Program-made: the position numbers and the translations under genes
Notes under the pieces: model-generated
Told to the model about the DNA's origin: nothing
Databases searched by the model: none
The model's input: the letters and a program-made list of their open reading frames with translations, nothing else
NCBI GenBank assembly: GCA_002633005.1
Contig: NMRA01000209.1
Location: 420,429-484,428, forward strand
Reading direction: 5' to 3'
DNA length: 64,000 bases
Source of the DNA: Phoronis australis
Taxonomy: Eukaryota; Phoronida; Phoronidae
Part shown: piece after piece, positions 47,158 to 59,623 of the stretch
Position numbering within the stretch: the stretch's first letter is position 1
Layout of the letters: every line of letters starts with the position of its first letter

Positions 47158-48064
47158 TGCCGCTATTCTGGTCGGATGTGAACGGAAATGTACATGTACG
47201 AATTCACCGGGTCGGGCAATGGTTAGAATCCCAAGATGGACTAATTTGCTAACAAAGGTCTCACTGCCTCGCCTCCACATATGGTTCTTTTGTGAAGTCC
47301 CTTCGTGAAAATACGTGGAAATGACCATTGTATTACACTAACAGTTTTATCTTTCCCGATGCGTTTCCTTGGCTTCTGCAATAAGCAGACGACTATACTG
47401 TACACTTGATATTCTTTGATAATACAGATAAATATGTCATCTTCTTTTTACGTCAATATATAACTACTTGTTGATGTTACTAATTGATACTTTTGTAATA
47501 AGTCATCAAATCCTAAGTAGTGTCTTGTTACCGTACTTGAAACTCGCTATGTCTTCGATTTTGCATGTTCATGATATATTTTTGTTATTAGCATGCCACA
47601 GGTACATGTAAACTACTTTCAGTTTGGATAAGCTTGACGCTTTTTCAGAGACAAACCAATAAACTCAAAATGATGTCAGGTGAGTAAATTGGTAGGGAAA
47701 AGTTGGTCATATTTGAAAAAATGGTGCTTAAGTAGACATACACTTTTTCCTGCTGGGGTCTCACGTTGTTGGTTATGTACCTCTTTGCTCTTTTCAAGAA
47801 CGGTGTTCGTCTGTATAATAACGCTTATTCTTAAGGAATTTAGTCTTCCAATTAGGATTTTTAAAAGGTTTTGTTTGGAAAATCTTGGTAAAATTGTCTC
47901 ATCTCCGCATGCATTTGTTTCTACAACAGAGAGAAAGAAGTAATGGTGATTTTCTCACATAAAAAGTAGCAATCGTTCATGGGAGCTGAATTTCAATGAA
48001 AAGTAGACTCCATATACCCTGTTTCGGATATCAACGAATCCTTAATTTGTCCCCTGCTAATGCA
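47158..48064. repeat. Array unit F (L5-L6 deleted)
   Basis: Landmarks: L1 47,158, L2 47,337, L3 47,485, L4 47,768, then directly L7 atcgttcatgggagctg (47,969). Only about 0.9 kb. Confidence 0.6.
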
Positions 48065-49400
48065 TGTTTAAAATAAACTTAGATTTAGCAAGCATTCCAA
48101 AATGAAACTAACTCGACTAAATTGTTAGACTGCAAGTACATCAGCAGCGTATTTCACCAATCACAGTACCACCGTGTAATCATTCGCACGTGGAAACCCA
48201 GGGTAACTTCCCTGTTGATCACACGCAGTCATACACATTGAAGTAGATGCAAGTGCCTAATGGTTCATGGTCTTAGTAGTAAGAGAATAAGTACTGAGGC
48301 CTGGCCATGTTTAGAGTAACAGTGTAAGTTAACTAATATTTAATACGCAGCGTGCGCTACGACTAAACTGTCATCACACAATTTGAGATTCTTTTTTCTA
48401 AGGGAGCGGCATTCCTCAGCTATAGCCCTTTCCGGAAAGTTCGCACTTCTGTAACACATGTTTGTGTTTGACTCAGTCCTATCATATTCAACACATTTTA
48501 GTGAATATGCAAACAATCACAGTAACAACAGCAACGAGATACCAGTAGCGTATCTCAAGATCGTTAGAGGCTGACACTCATTCAGCTTATGTGTGCGTGC
48601 AACATGCATACATTGTCTAGTTAGTGCCATATCAAACTTGTGAAACTGTAATGGAAACCAGAGTGTACTTGCTATGGTGTAGAGATGAAGGCTATTGAAT
48701 TAGATGCCTATTTTGAAATAGTTTTATATGAAACAAAGACAAGTTCGTGTCTATTTCATATTATCTGAACGACAGGCGGTGGGAACAACGAATATGAGAC
48801 ATAAATGTTATCCATCAGACGCTACATGTACATGTATGTGTCCTCAGCAAGACCTATTGAGAAACCTCCTGACGCATGCATGTAATGCGGCGTAGTCTGA
48901 TCACGCTCCTCAGATGTTACGACATGTTGCATGAAATTTAAAGACCATTGTAGTCAAATGGAAGTGTTATTTTTATCAATTTAACGTCATGTCGCAATAA
49001 GACTATTGTACTTACAGCCCCTCTAAACCTCATGATCAAACCTTATCGGTACTATCTTTGAATATTTTTTGAATTACTTGTGTAAGTAATCACTCCGGTA
49101 TCGTTTAATCTTTTCTCGTTTTCGCTTCTGGAAAAGAGGGAAAGAATAATTATGTAATTTGAGTTTCACCTAAGCAGCAGCAATCGCTCATAGGAACTGG
49201 ATTTCTTTAAAAATGCACTCTGTATACCCGGTTTTGTGATATCAACAAATTCTATCTGTGTCACTTGCATACATGTATGCATGAGTGACACCTTGCTTGA
49301 GTTACAAAAGCAGGTTCCAACTAAATACTCATACATGTACATGTACTCTCTGTGTTATACGGTGAGTATTTTGGTTCTTGCCCAGTACCCCTTTAAAGCG
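48065..49400. repeat. Array unit G (S, L5-L7 only)
   Basis: Starts in the S module (gcagcgtatttcaccaatca at about 48,146; gagcggcattcctcagc at 48,405; aacaacagcaacgagatacc at about 48,525), then L5 48,606, L6 48,772 and L7 49,181. L1-L4 are absent. Confidence 0.6.
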
Positions 49401-49795
49401 TGGCTTATTATTGTCCCTTCAGCAAATTCTATATTAAGCAGTTTTAAAGGCCACTACAGGGGAAAACCTAAAAGCACTCTAGGGGTCACCTTTGCCATTC
49501 AGTTAAGACTTTGTGCATGGCTCTAATACAAAAATGTTGCATTTGTTGACCTCTTAAGATTGCCAGCATGGAAGAATTATGCAAAATGCAGTAATGTTGG
49601 AACATGACTCCCCATCAATTTTGAAGTTGTTGTCTTATTACTATCTCTTGAGTTGATTTAATTCCCAATTGCGTCATGACTCTCGCAATAAAAACAGAAA
49701 ACAAGTAGTTCAGAACACATTTAAGTCTGCTCAAAAGTATTCATCATTAGGTTACTAAGTCTATAAACCTTGGGGCTGTTACACAAATTAGAATA
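49401..49795. other. Spacer within array, no gene seen
   Basis: About 400 bp not shared with other units. The plus frame at 49,236-49,526 crosses into it but has no domain. Confidence 0.45.
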
Positions 49796-51028
49796 AATTA
49801 AGCGATTTAAGGTTTTCCAGTAGGCTGAAATAAAAGCAGGTTTTACTTGCTGCATCACAATCATGTCCTTGCTCATAGAGTACATACCTACTGATCACGG
49901 TCTTGGCAGTCATGCACGTAGAAATAAATACCCCAATGGTTGATGGTCTTGGCAGAAAAAGAGTTGGTACCCAACTAAAACATGGCCATATTTACAGACT
50001 CAGAGTAAGCAAACTGATATGTAATACGCAGTTTGCGTTACAACTTAAGTGTCAAGAAACAGTTTGAGTTTTTTTTCTAAGGGAGCGGCATTCTTCAACT
50101 ATAACCCTTTCTGGCATGTTCACACTTCTGTAAGACCTATTTGTGTGACTCAGTCCTATCATTTCCAAAACATTTTAGTGAATATGCAAACAATCACAGT
50201 AACAACAGCAACGAGATACCAGTAGCGTACTGTATCTCAAGATTGTTACAGGCTAACGCTAATTCAGCTTATGTTTGCGAGAACATAATATTTTGTCTAG
50301 TCAGTGCCATTTCAAACTTGTTCAACTGCAATGGAAACCAGAGTGTACTTGGTATGGTGTAGAAATTATGGTTATTGAATTAGATGCCTATTTTGAAGAA
50401 GTTTTGTATGAAATAAAGACAAGTTCTTTTCTATTCCATAGTTTCTGAACGACAGGCGATGGGAGCAACGAACATTTGACCTAAATATTATACACCAGAT
50501 GCCATATGCAGTCAGCAAGATTTGAGAAGCGTTCTGTCGCACGTCTGTAATGCGGCGTAGTTTAATCACGCTGCTTAGATGTTACATTTTGCGTGAAATT
50601 TAAGAGCACTGTAGTCAAATAGAATAATAATGTTGAAGTTTATTAATTAAATGCCATGTTGCAATAACATTATTGTACTTACCCCCACCCCCTCTAAACC
50701 TGATGTTTACGTTTTCATATGACTTTAGTATTTTCATTTTGAATTGGACCTTTCCAGCCTTGCTCGGTTTCGCTTCTAGAAAAGAGGGAAACAATAAATT
50801 AGTAATTTATTTTCACCTAAAAAGCCGCAATCGTTCATGGGAATTGAAATTCTTTAAAAGCGTATATGTATATACCCTGTTTTAAGATTTCAACAAAACC
50901 TTAATGTGCCACCTGCATAAATGTATGCATCACTGGCACGTCACTTGAGTTAAAAAAGCAGTTTTCATCTAAAAACACAGGTTGCGTATTGTTGTTCTTG
51001 TTAAAATGATGCGGTTCACATGAGTTGC
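49796..51028. repeat. Array unit H (S, L5-L7)
   Basis: Landmarks: gatttaaggttttccagtag (49,803), catagagtacatacc, S module to about 50,280, L5-like 50,287, L6 50,455, L7 gcaatcgttcatggg (50,827). It has the same module content as unit G; G and H are each other's closest relatives by eye. Confidence 0.6.
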
Positions 51029-52745
51029 CGCCATTCTGGTCGGATTTAAACGGAAATGTACTAATTCTCACACAGTTAGCACAACAGTTAGAATTCCCAG
51101 ATGGACTAACATGTTCTGACCGGAATATAAGCTCACGTATTCAAATTGGTCGCATAAGCAGCATTTGAATCGGTTATTCTCTTGTAGATATTTGCTCTCA
51201 AAGGTTTCCCTGCCTCGCCTTCACTTGTGGTTCTTTTGGAAATGAGCATTGTTCAAAGTTGCCAGACATTTGTCTTGAAATAGAATGATGCATACAGTGA
51301 CCAAAAAGCTAATGCTGTACCTTAGATTTTAAATCCAAGTTCCTTCACCCATATTACACTGTCAGTTTTATCTTTCCCAATGCTTTTACTTGGCTTCTGC
51401 AAAAAGTAGACGATCATACATTTGTTATTCTTGATAATACAGATGAGTAAAGGTTGTATTCTGTCACTATATAATTAAGTTAATTTTTTGTTAATCTTAT
51501 GAACTGATACGCTTGAAATAAGTCCTCAAATCCTATACACATGTATAGGTATTGGCTTGTTACCATACATGTACCTCGCCAAGTCTTCGATTTTGCAAGT
51601 TTGTGATATATTTTCTTGTTACTAGCATGTTACATGTACAAGTAAACTGCTCTCAGTTTGGTTATGCCTGGCGCTTTTTTCAAAGAGGCCAACCAATAAA
51701 ACTTAAAGTTAGGCCAGATGATTTCATTTGTAGGAAACAGTCGGTCATTTTTGGAAAAAGCTAGCAGACATTCCCTCGGAGATAGCATCCAGTTCATGGC
51801 TTAAGTAAACATACATCTTTTCGCAAAGAGATCGTTACTTGTTGGTGATGTATCTCTTCGCTCTTTTCAAGAACGGTATTCTTCTATATTATAACCAAAA
51901 GGACTTTATTATTTTATAAATAAAACCCCATGTTGCGATAATGCTATTGAACATACTTTGCCCCGAACCATAAGGAATTAATTCTTCGTATTGGGATACA
52001 TTTAAAACGTTTTGTGTAGATAGTCTTGGTCAAAGTGTCTCATCATTGTTCGCTTTTGCTTCCAGAAATAGAGAAAGAAAAAAGTATTGGTGATTGTTTC
52101 ACCTAAAAATCAGCAATCGTTGCATACAAAGTCTAGCGATTACAGTATCAAACTTGTGAAGCTGTAACGGAAGCCAAAGTGTAAATGTTATGGTGTAGTG
52201 ATTATGGTTATTCAATTTGGATTGATATGCCAAGTTTAACGAAGTTTCAATGAAATACAGACAAAATCATGTCTTTTCTATGCACTGTGAAAGATCGGCG
52301 ATGGGAACATCGAACATTTTGACCTCAATAAATTACATCTAATGCCATAACTTGTCAACGAGCCTAATTTAAAAACTTTTTGACGAACGCTTGTGTGACA
52401 CGATCACGCTGCTCCGAAATTCCACCTTTTTCGTTAAGTTTAAAGACCATTATAGACAAATGGGATTTGTAACTAAATTAATGAAACTCTACGTTGCAAT
52501 AAGACTATTCTCCATACTTATAAATTAGGAGGCCAGTATTTTTATACGTTTTAAGGTTTTTGTGTGAAAAGATTGATGCAAGTAATCCGGTTGGATTTTG
52601 CTTTAACTCGCTGGCTCCCGCTTAAAGAAAGATAGAAATATTATATTGGTTATTGGAATTTTTACCTAAAAAGCATCCATCGTTCATGGGAACGGTATTT
52701 TCTATTAGAGTACACTCAATATTCCCCGTTTTGTGATTTCAACGA
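51029..52745. repeat. Array unit I
   Basis: Landmarks: L1 51,029, L2 51,360, L3 51,500, L4 51,841, L5 52,118, L6-like 52,296, L7 tccatcgttcatgggaac (52,677). It ends in the usual ttttgtgatttcaacgaa, which joins directly to an S module at 52,746. Confidence 0.65.
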
Positions 52746-53110
52746 AGGGAGCGGCATTCCTCAGCTATAGCCCTTTCCGGCACGTTCACACTTCTGTAAC
52801 ACCTGTTTGTGTGACTCAGTCCTATCATATCCAACACATTTTAGTGAATATGCCAACAATCACAGTAACAACAGCAACGAGTTATTTAGGTGATTTAAGG
52901 TTTTCCAGTAGGATGAAATAAAATATCAGGTTTTACCTGTTGCATCACAATCAGGTGAAGTTCTTGCTCATAGAGTACGTACCTATTGATCACGGTCTTG
53001 GCAGTAATGCACGAAGAAGTAAGTAACCTAATGCTTCAAGGTCAGAAGTAGAGTAGGTACCCAACTAAAACATGGTCAAATTCACAGACAAAGAGTAAGT
53101 AAACTGAAAT
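52746..53110. repeat. Array fragment J (permuted S module)
   Basis: Late S sequence (ggagcggcattcctcagcta ... aacaacagcaacgag) is followed by early S sequence (gatttaaggttttccagtag, catagagtacgtacc, gagtaagtaaactg). In units G and H the order is early then late. The permutation marks a former tandem junction at the right edge of the cluster. Confidence 0.6.
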
Positions 53111-54052
53111 AACTCTATGACCGCCTAACCAATTTGAAAAATTAAAAAACTTGTATAAATGACATTTCTAAAGCTACCATTTAAGACTATTCAAGTGTTT
53201 CTTATAGTATTTGTATTTTTCTTTGCCCTGACAGCTCTATTTTGTAAATTGTAGTTTGCAAATTGTGTTTTGTATTCCTTTCTCAGAAATGTAGACAACT
53301 TTTTATGGAATGTTGTTATGTTTTTCCTGTTTGCCATTGTAAAAACCAATTCCACTGTATATTTGTTTTGCCAATTTTCACTTAAACATTGTAAAGTAAG
53401 GCAGGGGATTCCCAGACCCCTGTTACTCCCTCAATGGAACTGGGAAAATAAAAAATATTGTCTTTTTTGTGTGTGCTGTACTGTCTGATAACCACCTAAA
53501 ATACCGTAACGGCTGACAGAACACCTTTCATAACCGGAGTCTTTCCTTCTCACGTTCTCTGATTTCACATCTTGTGGTATTTTGTTTCAGTTGGTGGTTT
53601 TAGTTCATGTTATTATATAAATTTTTTCTTCTGCGGGCAAAAATATAGCACTTAAAACTGCAATCCCTTCACTGTGTATTAAGTGCAAAAACTTAATTTA
53701 TAAAAATGTACTATACAGATTTCCTTGCGAACATTGAATACACGTTGGTGTCACAAAACCCTGCAGAAAATAACAGTGCTAACTGTTCCTTCCAAATTTT
53801 GACTTCTTCAATTCAATACAGAATATCCCTCCAACATTTAATATTGGGACTGATTCTATTGTGGCAAATGAATATTCACGCTCAGTACTATACTGAAAAT
53901 TAGCTGTTTTTTTAAAAAGCCATAGAAGAGACCTGGGAATCGTTCACGTCCACAAAACCCCGTTCCAGGTAAAACTGTTGGTTCCATATTATGTTACAAA
54001 ATATTCTATTTATTTGTGATATTTACAACCTACATATATCCTTTTTATTTAG
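53111..54052. other. No firm gene; possible intron
   Basis: AT-rich sequence with two weak plus frames (53,270-53,488; 53,706-53,903) and an AATAAA near 53,447. The right end (ctttttatttag) is a plausible splice acceptor for the candidate exon that follows. Confidence 0.35.
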
Positions 54053-54311
54053 GGGATGTTCAGTAACAGAAAGAGAGAAATGGACTTCAGGTCTTACTCA
54101 GCATGAATTCCTTCATAATCATAAGTATCACTCGTCAAGACTCTGTGGAAACACGTCAATTCAGTCTTACGGTACTGAATTTATACAAACACTAACACTA
54201 CTGTACTTGCAGAAAAAAACCAGCTCATGCGACGGTATGTGTGAGCACGGGGAAAATCACCTGGAGACGTTTCTGACGTTAATAACTCATAAAGTATCTG
54301 AGTTATCTTGA
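54053..54311 (+). CDS. Candidate terminal exon, unknown protein
   Basis: After a good acceptor (tatatcctttttatttag) an open frame runs about 86 codons to TGA at 54,309: GCSVTEREKWTSGLTQHEFL, then HNHKYHSSRLCGN, SYGTEFIQTL and SSCDGMCEHGENHLETFL. It is hydrophilic with several Cys and His and lacks low-complexity composition. AATAAA follows the stop by 13 nt (54,325) and again near 54,402. I do not recognise the family and see no upstream exon, so this could be chance. Confidence 0.3.
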
Positions 54312-54479
54312 ATGTAAATCGGTAAATAAAACAACAAGAATGGATCAACTGAAATTTGAAATTTTCGGATGTAATAACTTCCTTTGTCCACAAAAACAGA
54401 AATAAATAAACAATAAACACGTTTTATTTGTACAAGTCTTAACAAATTCAAAAATCAAGCAACTCGACTCATTACGTCA

Positions 54480-56013
54480 AGGAGAATGCCATCCAAAAAC
54501 AACCTATATTGTATCAATTTAGATCATGTAGTTCCACTCGATAACAACAAGTTTAGTTGTGTTACCTGACACCTTCGTCTGCTGAAATTAATCGATGACG
54601 TAATATGTTCGAACACAGTCTGTTCAGCCGCTCACAAAACGCTTACTGGTGTAAACTTGTAGCTAGAATTCATCGTTTCACACCAGTAAAGCCTCAACAT
54701 TCGATATCAAGCCCTTACAAATACATCGAGTTCTTGGACAAACGCGTAACTTGTTTCATTTCACAGTTACGGATTTAAAAGTATTTTTACGTACCATAGC
54801 CTACAGAATTCGGTAGGCCAATTTACCATTGTCGATCGCGGGAGTTTAGGTCTGTTTCGTGATACATGTAAGTTCGAATCATTATTCCTTGAAATACAGA
54901 CAGGAGAACATAGCTGTGCATGGTAGTTTTAGATTTGCTATGTTTTTCAGTTCTAAACACACAAAACGCTTGTTATCTACGCCAGTGGCTTGGACCCGAT
55001 CACGCCATCGCGGCCTTCGGGACTGGACATCACGAACATAAACCAGTTTAAGTTGGAAACTAAACTTCCAGTCACGAAAAGATTATAATAGTGAGCCAAC
55101 GAAATAATGTGCAGTTATGAATCTGAAATCTAATTACTTGTCATTGGGCCGTGAAGTCAGGTTACCCTTCCACACAACAATGAGTCAGGGAAAAAGTTCG
55201 TATTTTAATAACGATTTAAATAATGTATCTGTATGCCTAAATAAAGATTCACCTAATATTTGACAATAGCATATAAACTTGAGTTATTGTTTCACAACAG
55301 CTTTCTGTCAGCAAAAAAATGCACTCACGAATACTACAAAGACATTACAAATTGTATCTAATGAGAGAGACTTCGCTTAGGTTTTATATAAGCATTGGCT
55401 GCGGTGAAAATAAACCATTTTGAAACAGAACGCTGAATAACTAACGTCCACATGGCAACTCGCATTCCCGACTTAGACCACAGCTCATCCGACGAAGACT
55501 TCACATGTGGATCATTAGGTTTCACAAGCTATCAGTTCGAAACGGAATACACTGATCAAGAAATTCTACAGCGGCTCCGTGAACACATGCACAGGCAATG
55601 GAAAGCATGGATATAACTTTGGTAAGACGGCATTCGTCAGAGAAATCACTGTCGACGCAATGCCGGCCACAGAAACGGAGGTGTTTCACGGCATTTTACC
55701 TGCTATCAACGGCAAACTTTCGATTATTCACTACCGCGAGACACTTGTTATGGATTTCGGGCTCTCGAGAAAGTCACAATTATGATATACCCGCTTTCCT
55801 CGCAACTTCATATTTCGCACAACCGGAAACGATGCACCCCAATAAAGCGGCATTCAGTCTGCAGATGAACCACTGACGTCGCTTCGTCGTTTCTAACCTT
55901 CCTCACAGGTTAACGCGACACTTCTCGGCAAGGTAAGGTCGACTGTATGCGAGGCTATATGGATATAGACCGATAAATACGGTAAAAAACTAATTAAATC
56001 GGGTGGTATACCT
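54480..56013 (+). mobile_element. Kolobok-like TTAA element, copy 3
   Basis: Left terminus aggagaatgccatcc and right terminus gggtggtatacct, with ttaa at 56,014-56,017; the left site reads gtca, apparently decayed. At 1,534 bp it is collinear with copy 2. It contains TATATAAG (55,385-55,392), an open sense exon from ATG 55,452, and an antisense THAP remnant (C-IVSG-C ... C-GR-H) with stop codons. Confidence 0.75.
55385..55626 (+). pseudogene. Sense first exon of Kolobok-like element with TATA box (copy 3)
   Basis: TATATAAG lies 60 bp before ATG at 55,452. The frame is open for 54 codons: MATRIPDLDHSSSDEDF, then FTSYQFETEYTDQEILQRL and REHMHRQW, ending TAA at 55,614-55,616. A conserved donor-like CTTTG|GTAAG follows at about 55,621. 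The same exon with one frameshift is in copy 2. The acidic Ser/Asp start and YQFE-x-EY box suggest the N-terminus of a larger spliced protein that these short copies have lost. Confidence 0.5.
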
Positions 56014-56017
56014 TTAA

Positions 56018-57012
56018 CCAAATCATTAAACGAGGGGACGGCCTATACGTAAAACCGGAAGTTTTCTTCCATGCCTGAGCAGCGCCCTCTTATCGCTAGC
56101 GGTTATGTCCCTTGTTCTACAACATGCTCAACGCGCTCTAACGGGAGTTGGCAATCCCTATCTATAGTCAAGATTCCCCTGACATACCATGGTTTGTAAA
56201 GATTTAGGCCACTTAAGACGAACAAACACGTCACCATCTCTACTCATTCACATTTTAAACTGCTGCAGACTCCACGAAATTCGTCAGAGCTAGATGTAGT
56301 GGTCAAATTGCCCTGTAATTCACTTTCTCCGCATGATGCCGGAATATGAGATAAATGCCTGCAAAATTCACGTCTAACCTGAAGACAATTGAATTCGTCC
56401 CTCGTGTGTCAACATTTTTTATGTTAATTTCAAAAGCAAATATATACAAGTGAGAAGTTAAGTCCGGCATTATGTTTCATGACGTGACTTAAGATTTGAG
56501 AAAGGAATTTGGCCTTTCGCGCCACTAAGGATTTCCGAGTATAGTTGAAACTCATCTGAGCAAAATTCTACGAGAAAATACGTCACTGTTACTTACTAAG
56601 AAAATGTCTGTACACTGGTAATTATTTTTCGACTGTGATGCGCTCATACTCGAATTACTTAACTGAATCTTTTTACAGCAATCGTGAAATGGCAGAGTAA
56701 GACCGAGTTCGCTTTTATGAAAGGGACGTAGGAACCATCTGCATGTGCCAACAGTAATTTGTTGAATGGAATTATTGTGGAATGCAACAAAAATGGTTGC
56801 ATGTCACTGACATCAGCCAATGTTTATATAGATTGACAGCTGATTCTCTCAAGATGTTCATATTGCTGCTTGAAAAGCCGATAACTGGAAACTTGGTCGA
56901 GCTGGCCAATTGCAGGTTCAAAATCATGCTAAATTTTATGTTATTGAAGGTTATCTGATTGGAAAGTGAAATCTTATGAAATCGTCACTGTCATTGCCAA
57001 AATACATATCTA
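56018..57012. other. No gene seen
   Basis: Unremarkable sequence right of Kolobok copy 3, with no repeated modules and no domain in any frame. Confidence 0.45.
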
Positions 57013-57246
57013 ATGACTACACGATTCAATTATGTAGACAAATGTTTGGTGGTAAGTCCCGGGTCTGAAATCCTGTTCAAAAAGCTCCTTGAAAAGCTGA
57101 CCGAGAGAAAAGTTCGCATACAATATACACCGTGGTTTATCCAATACAAGGACAGTTATGGATATGATATACACGCAGCAAGATTCAGAAGTAATTTCAC
57201 ATAAAATATCTGAAAGCTTAATTATGTCCGTGAAATATATAATAAA
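57013..57246 (+). CDS. Candidate small ORF or terminal exon with poly(A) signal
   Basis: An open frame from ATG 57,013 (63 codons, stop 57,202) has a protein-like composition: KCLVVSPGSEILFKKLLEKL, TERKVRIQYTPWFIQY and YGYDIHAARFRSNFT. AATAAA lies 37 nt after the stop (57,241-57,246), followed by a tg-rich stretch. An AG at 57,035-57,036 could serve as acceptor. I do not recognise the family. The residue mix (charged helix, then aromatic segment) is better than for other small frames here, but no second exon is seen. Confidence 0.3.
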
Positions 57247-58030
57247 GTTTGGTGCATTCTGTATATTGTGCTAAGAGTGCGAAATAGTTATATAACATAG
57301 GGATACTCGAGGCTCAAAGTAGCTTACATTAAACCGAAAACCAATAATAATAAATAAACACCCATTATAATAATAGCATTACCTACATGTATTTGTACGC
57401 TGGTGGACGACAAAAGGCAGGGTAATCAAAGGAATGGTACGTTTAAAGCATCTGATGCACTTGATAACAAATATTTGATTGGTAATTATAATGGGTACAA
57501 CTGAATGTGCAATTTTTCAAAAATCACAATATTTTAAATTGTGATCAGGTAGCTTTAATATTCAGCTATAAAATAAATATCAATTAACGCATCAATCAAA
57601 ATGAAAAGAAACCAAATAACGTACTACTACTATCCCTAAAATGTCGTCCATCCAGATGACCGAATCGTACAGAATGAAACAAACATTGTAGGCAACACTT
57701 AACCCCTCGGCTGGCTGTGCCTGCGGTATTGCAGGGTGATGCAACTGCCTACATAGAAAGAAGTAGGTGTACTAGTTTGACAAGATTTGATTGTCACTTT
57801 TAAAGCTGTATTTTTTCTAGCAGTTGGTCTATTTTAATTCAAAGTTTTTGGTATCGTTTTTATACGAAGGCAGACACACGGTTACCATATCAGTGAAAGC
57901 GTCAAACTTGAATTTAGACTTTGAAAGTCAAAATTCTCTCATATATCCGGGGTCAGATATCAATTGCACGTGTAAATATTGTATATGGAGAGGTTAAATA
58001 AACATTACCCTCAAGGCACTAGAGAGTAAA

Positions 58031-58140
58031 GATAGATAGATAGATAGATAATTATATAGACAGATAAATATTTTATTGAGCCAATCACAATACAATGACA
58101 AGAAAGGGGCTTGAAGTGGTCGAAGGTAAACAACTAAACT
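58031..58140 (-). repeat. Possible LINE 3' end with GATA microsatellite tail
   Basis: On the minus strand the sequence reads ...aagcccctttcttgtcattg, ...ggctcaataaaatatttatc, then (TATC)n. A poly(A)-like signal followed by a tetranucleotide tail resembles the 3' end of the CR1/L2-like LINE at 38 kb. No coding part is attached, so this is tentative. Confidence 0.35.
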
Positions 58141-59623
58141 AAGGTTTTACTAAGACTATATGTATAATAGTCATTGATTTTTTAGAAATATCAAAAGTAG
58201 GCAAGGGGACTTGCAAACGGCTAAAGAGCTGCTTGGATGAAAGCCACTTATATCTACACATTAATTCGTGAAAAATATGTGTCAACAATTTATCTCACTA
58301 CATCAGCAAGGCACTAACCTGTGTTGAGTATCAGCAAAATGATTATGTATCTATTTAAAATGTGTAAATGTACTAGGAATTACAATATAAACTACCGATG
58401 CAATAAAATAAGATACAGCTTAAACACGATATAACCTAAACTTTAACGTGGTTGGTTCAACAAAGGGAAAAAACGAATGAATACGATACGTGATTATTAC
58501 GGGGTAGAAATAATACGAGTGCGGCTCTCATGAACGACGACCGCCAGACATGGCAGAGGACTCGCAAATCACGACCTTGTCGTCCAAAAACACAGCTTCC
58601 CATCCATCACTAAATTGTACGGTTTCCTGCCTATTGTAAATAGGGGAACGTGTTCACGAGGGCGTTGAACTCACGGGACGTACGCGTACAAATTGTGTTT
58701 TGAGAGTCCAGAAGTGGTGTGTTCGGCGGTCGACGAGCCTTTGTTATAAGCCTGGACACGGTACTCAGGGAACCAGATCGATTTCGTCCGTCAGCCGAAA
58801 AATTTATGTCCCTCCCTCAGAGGAGGCGTACATAAGCACGTGCTTGGAGGAAAGTATAATGGACTTTATCTGCATACATTGTGTCGCAATTAGGTACTAC
58901 TGCAGTTAAAGGGGAATGAATAGAATTGCTTGGAACAGAAGAAATGTAGCTATTTACTGTAGAATGCTTATATTTGTGAGACAAGAACTTTGTTAAAGCA
59001 AGTGTGGGAGTTAGAAAGCACGTCTATCCTGGATCGCAGTTGCTGCGCACAATTCCAACGGTGTGATCGAAACATGATTAAAATATTTAATATTCCCTTT
59101 TGGTGAATCCCATTATCACGGTTTCTGCTGAACTACGAATGTTCTTTTTGCCAACATGAACAACGCACCATTGCCCAAACAATATGACAAATATTCTCCT
59201 CTAAAATTTAGGTTTGAATTCATCTGTACTGAATTTGTTACGTGTACAAATATGCGGATCTCAACCAGAAAATAATGCGAAACGACGGATAACCTGGATC
59301 CGATGTCCGGAGAATGACGAAGGAAGGGGCAAATACATGTACTTCCTACAGTAATTTGCCGTGAAGGATTTTTACTCAAGATGGGATTTGCAAACGTCAT
59401 TCAGTCTTTTGCGGTCTCAGGAAACTTTGGAAACATTGTTTACCTTAAAGAGAGAGAGGCGGCGACATGACCTTCAAAGTTTATATGATGATATTTGCTA
59501 GGGATCTCCATATTATGCCAAGAGGAGGGTTATTATAGCAAAGTTTTGATATTTTTTCGCCGTGAGCATTTAGGGATACCAAAGATCATGAACTTTGAAC
59601 TTTGCCAAACCAGAAGGTGCGAC

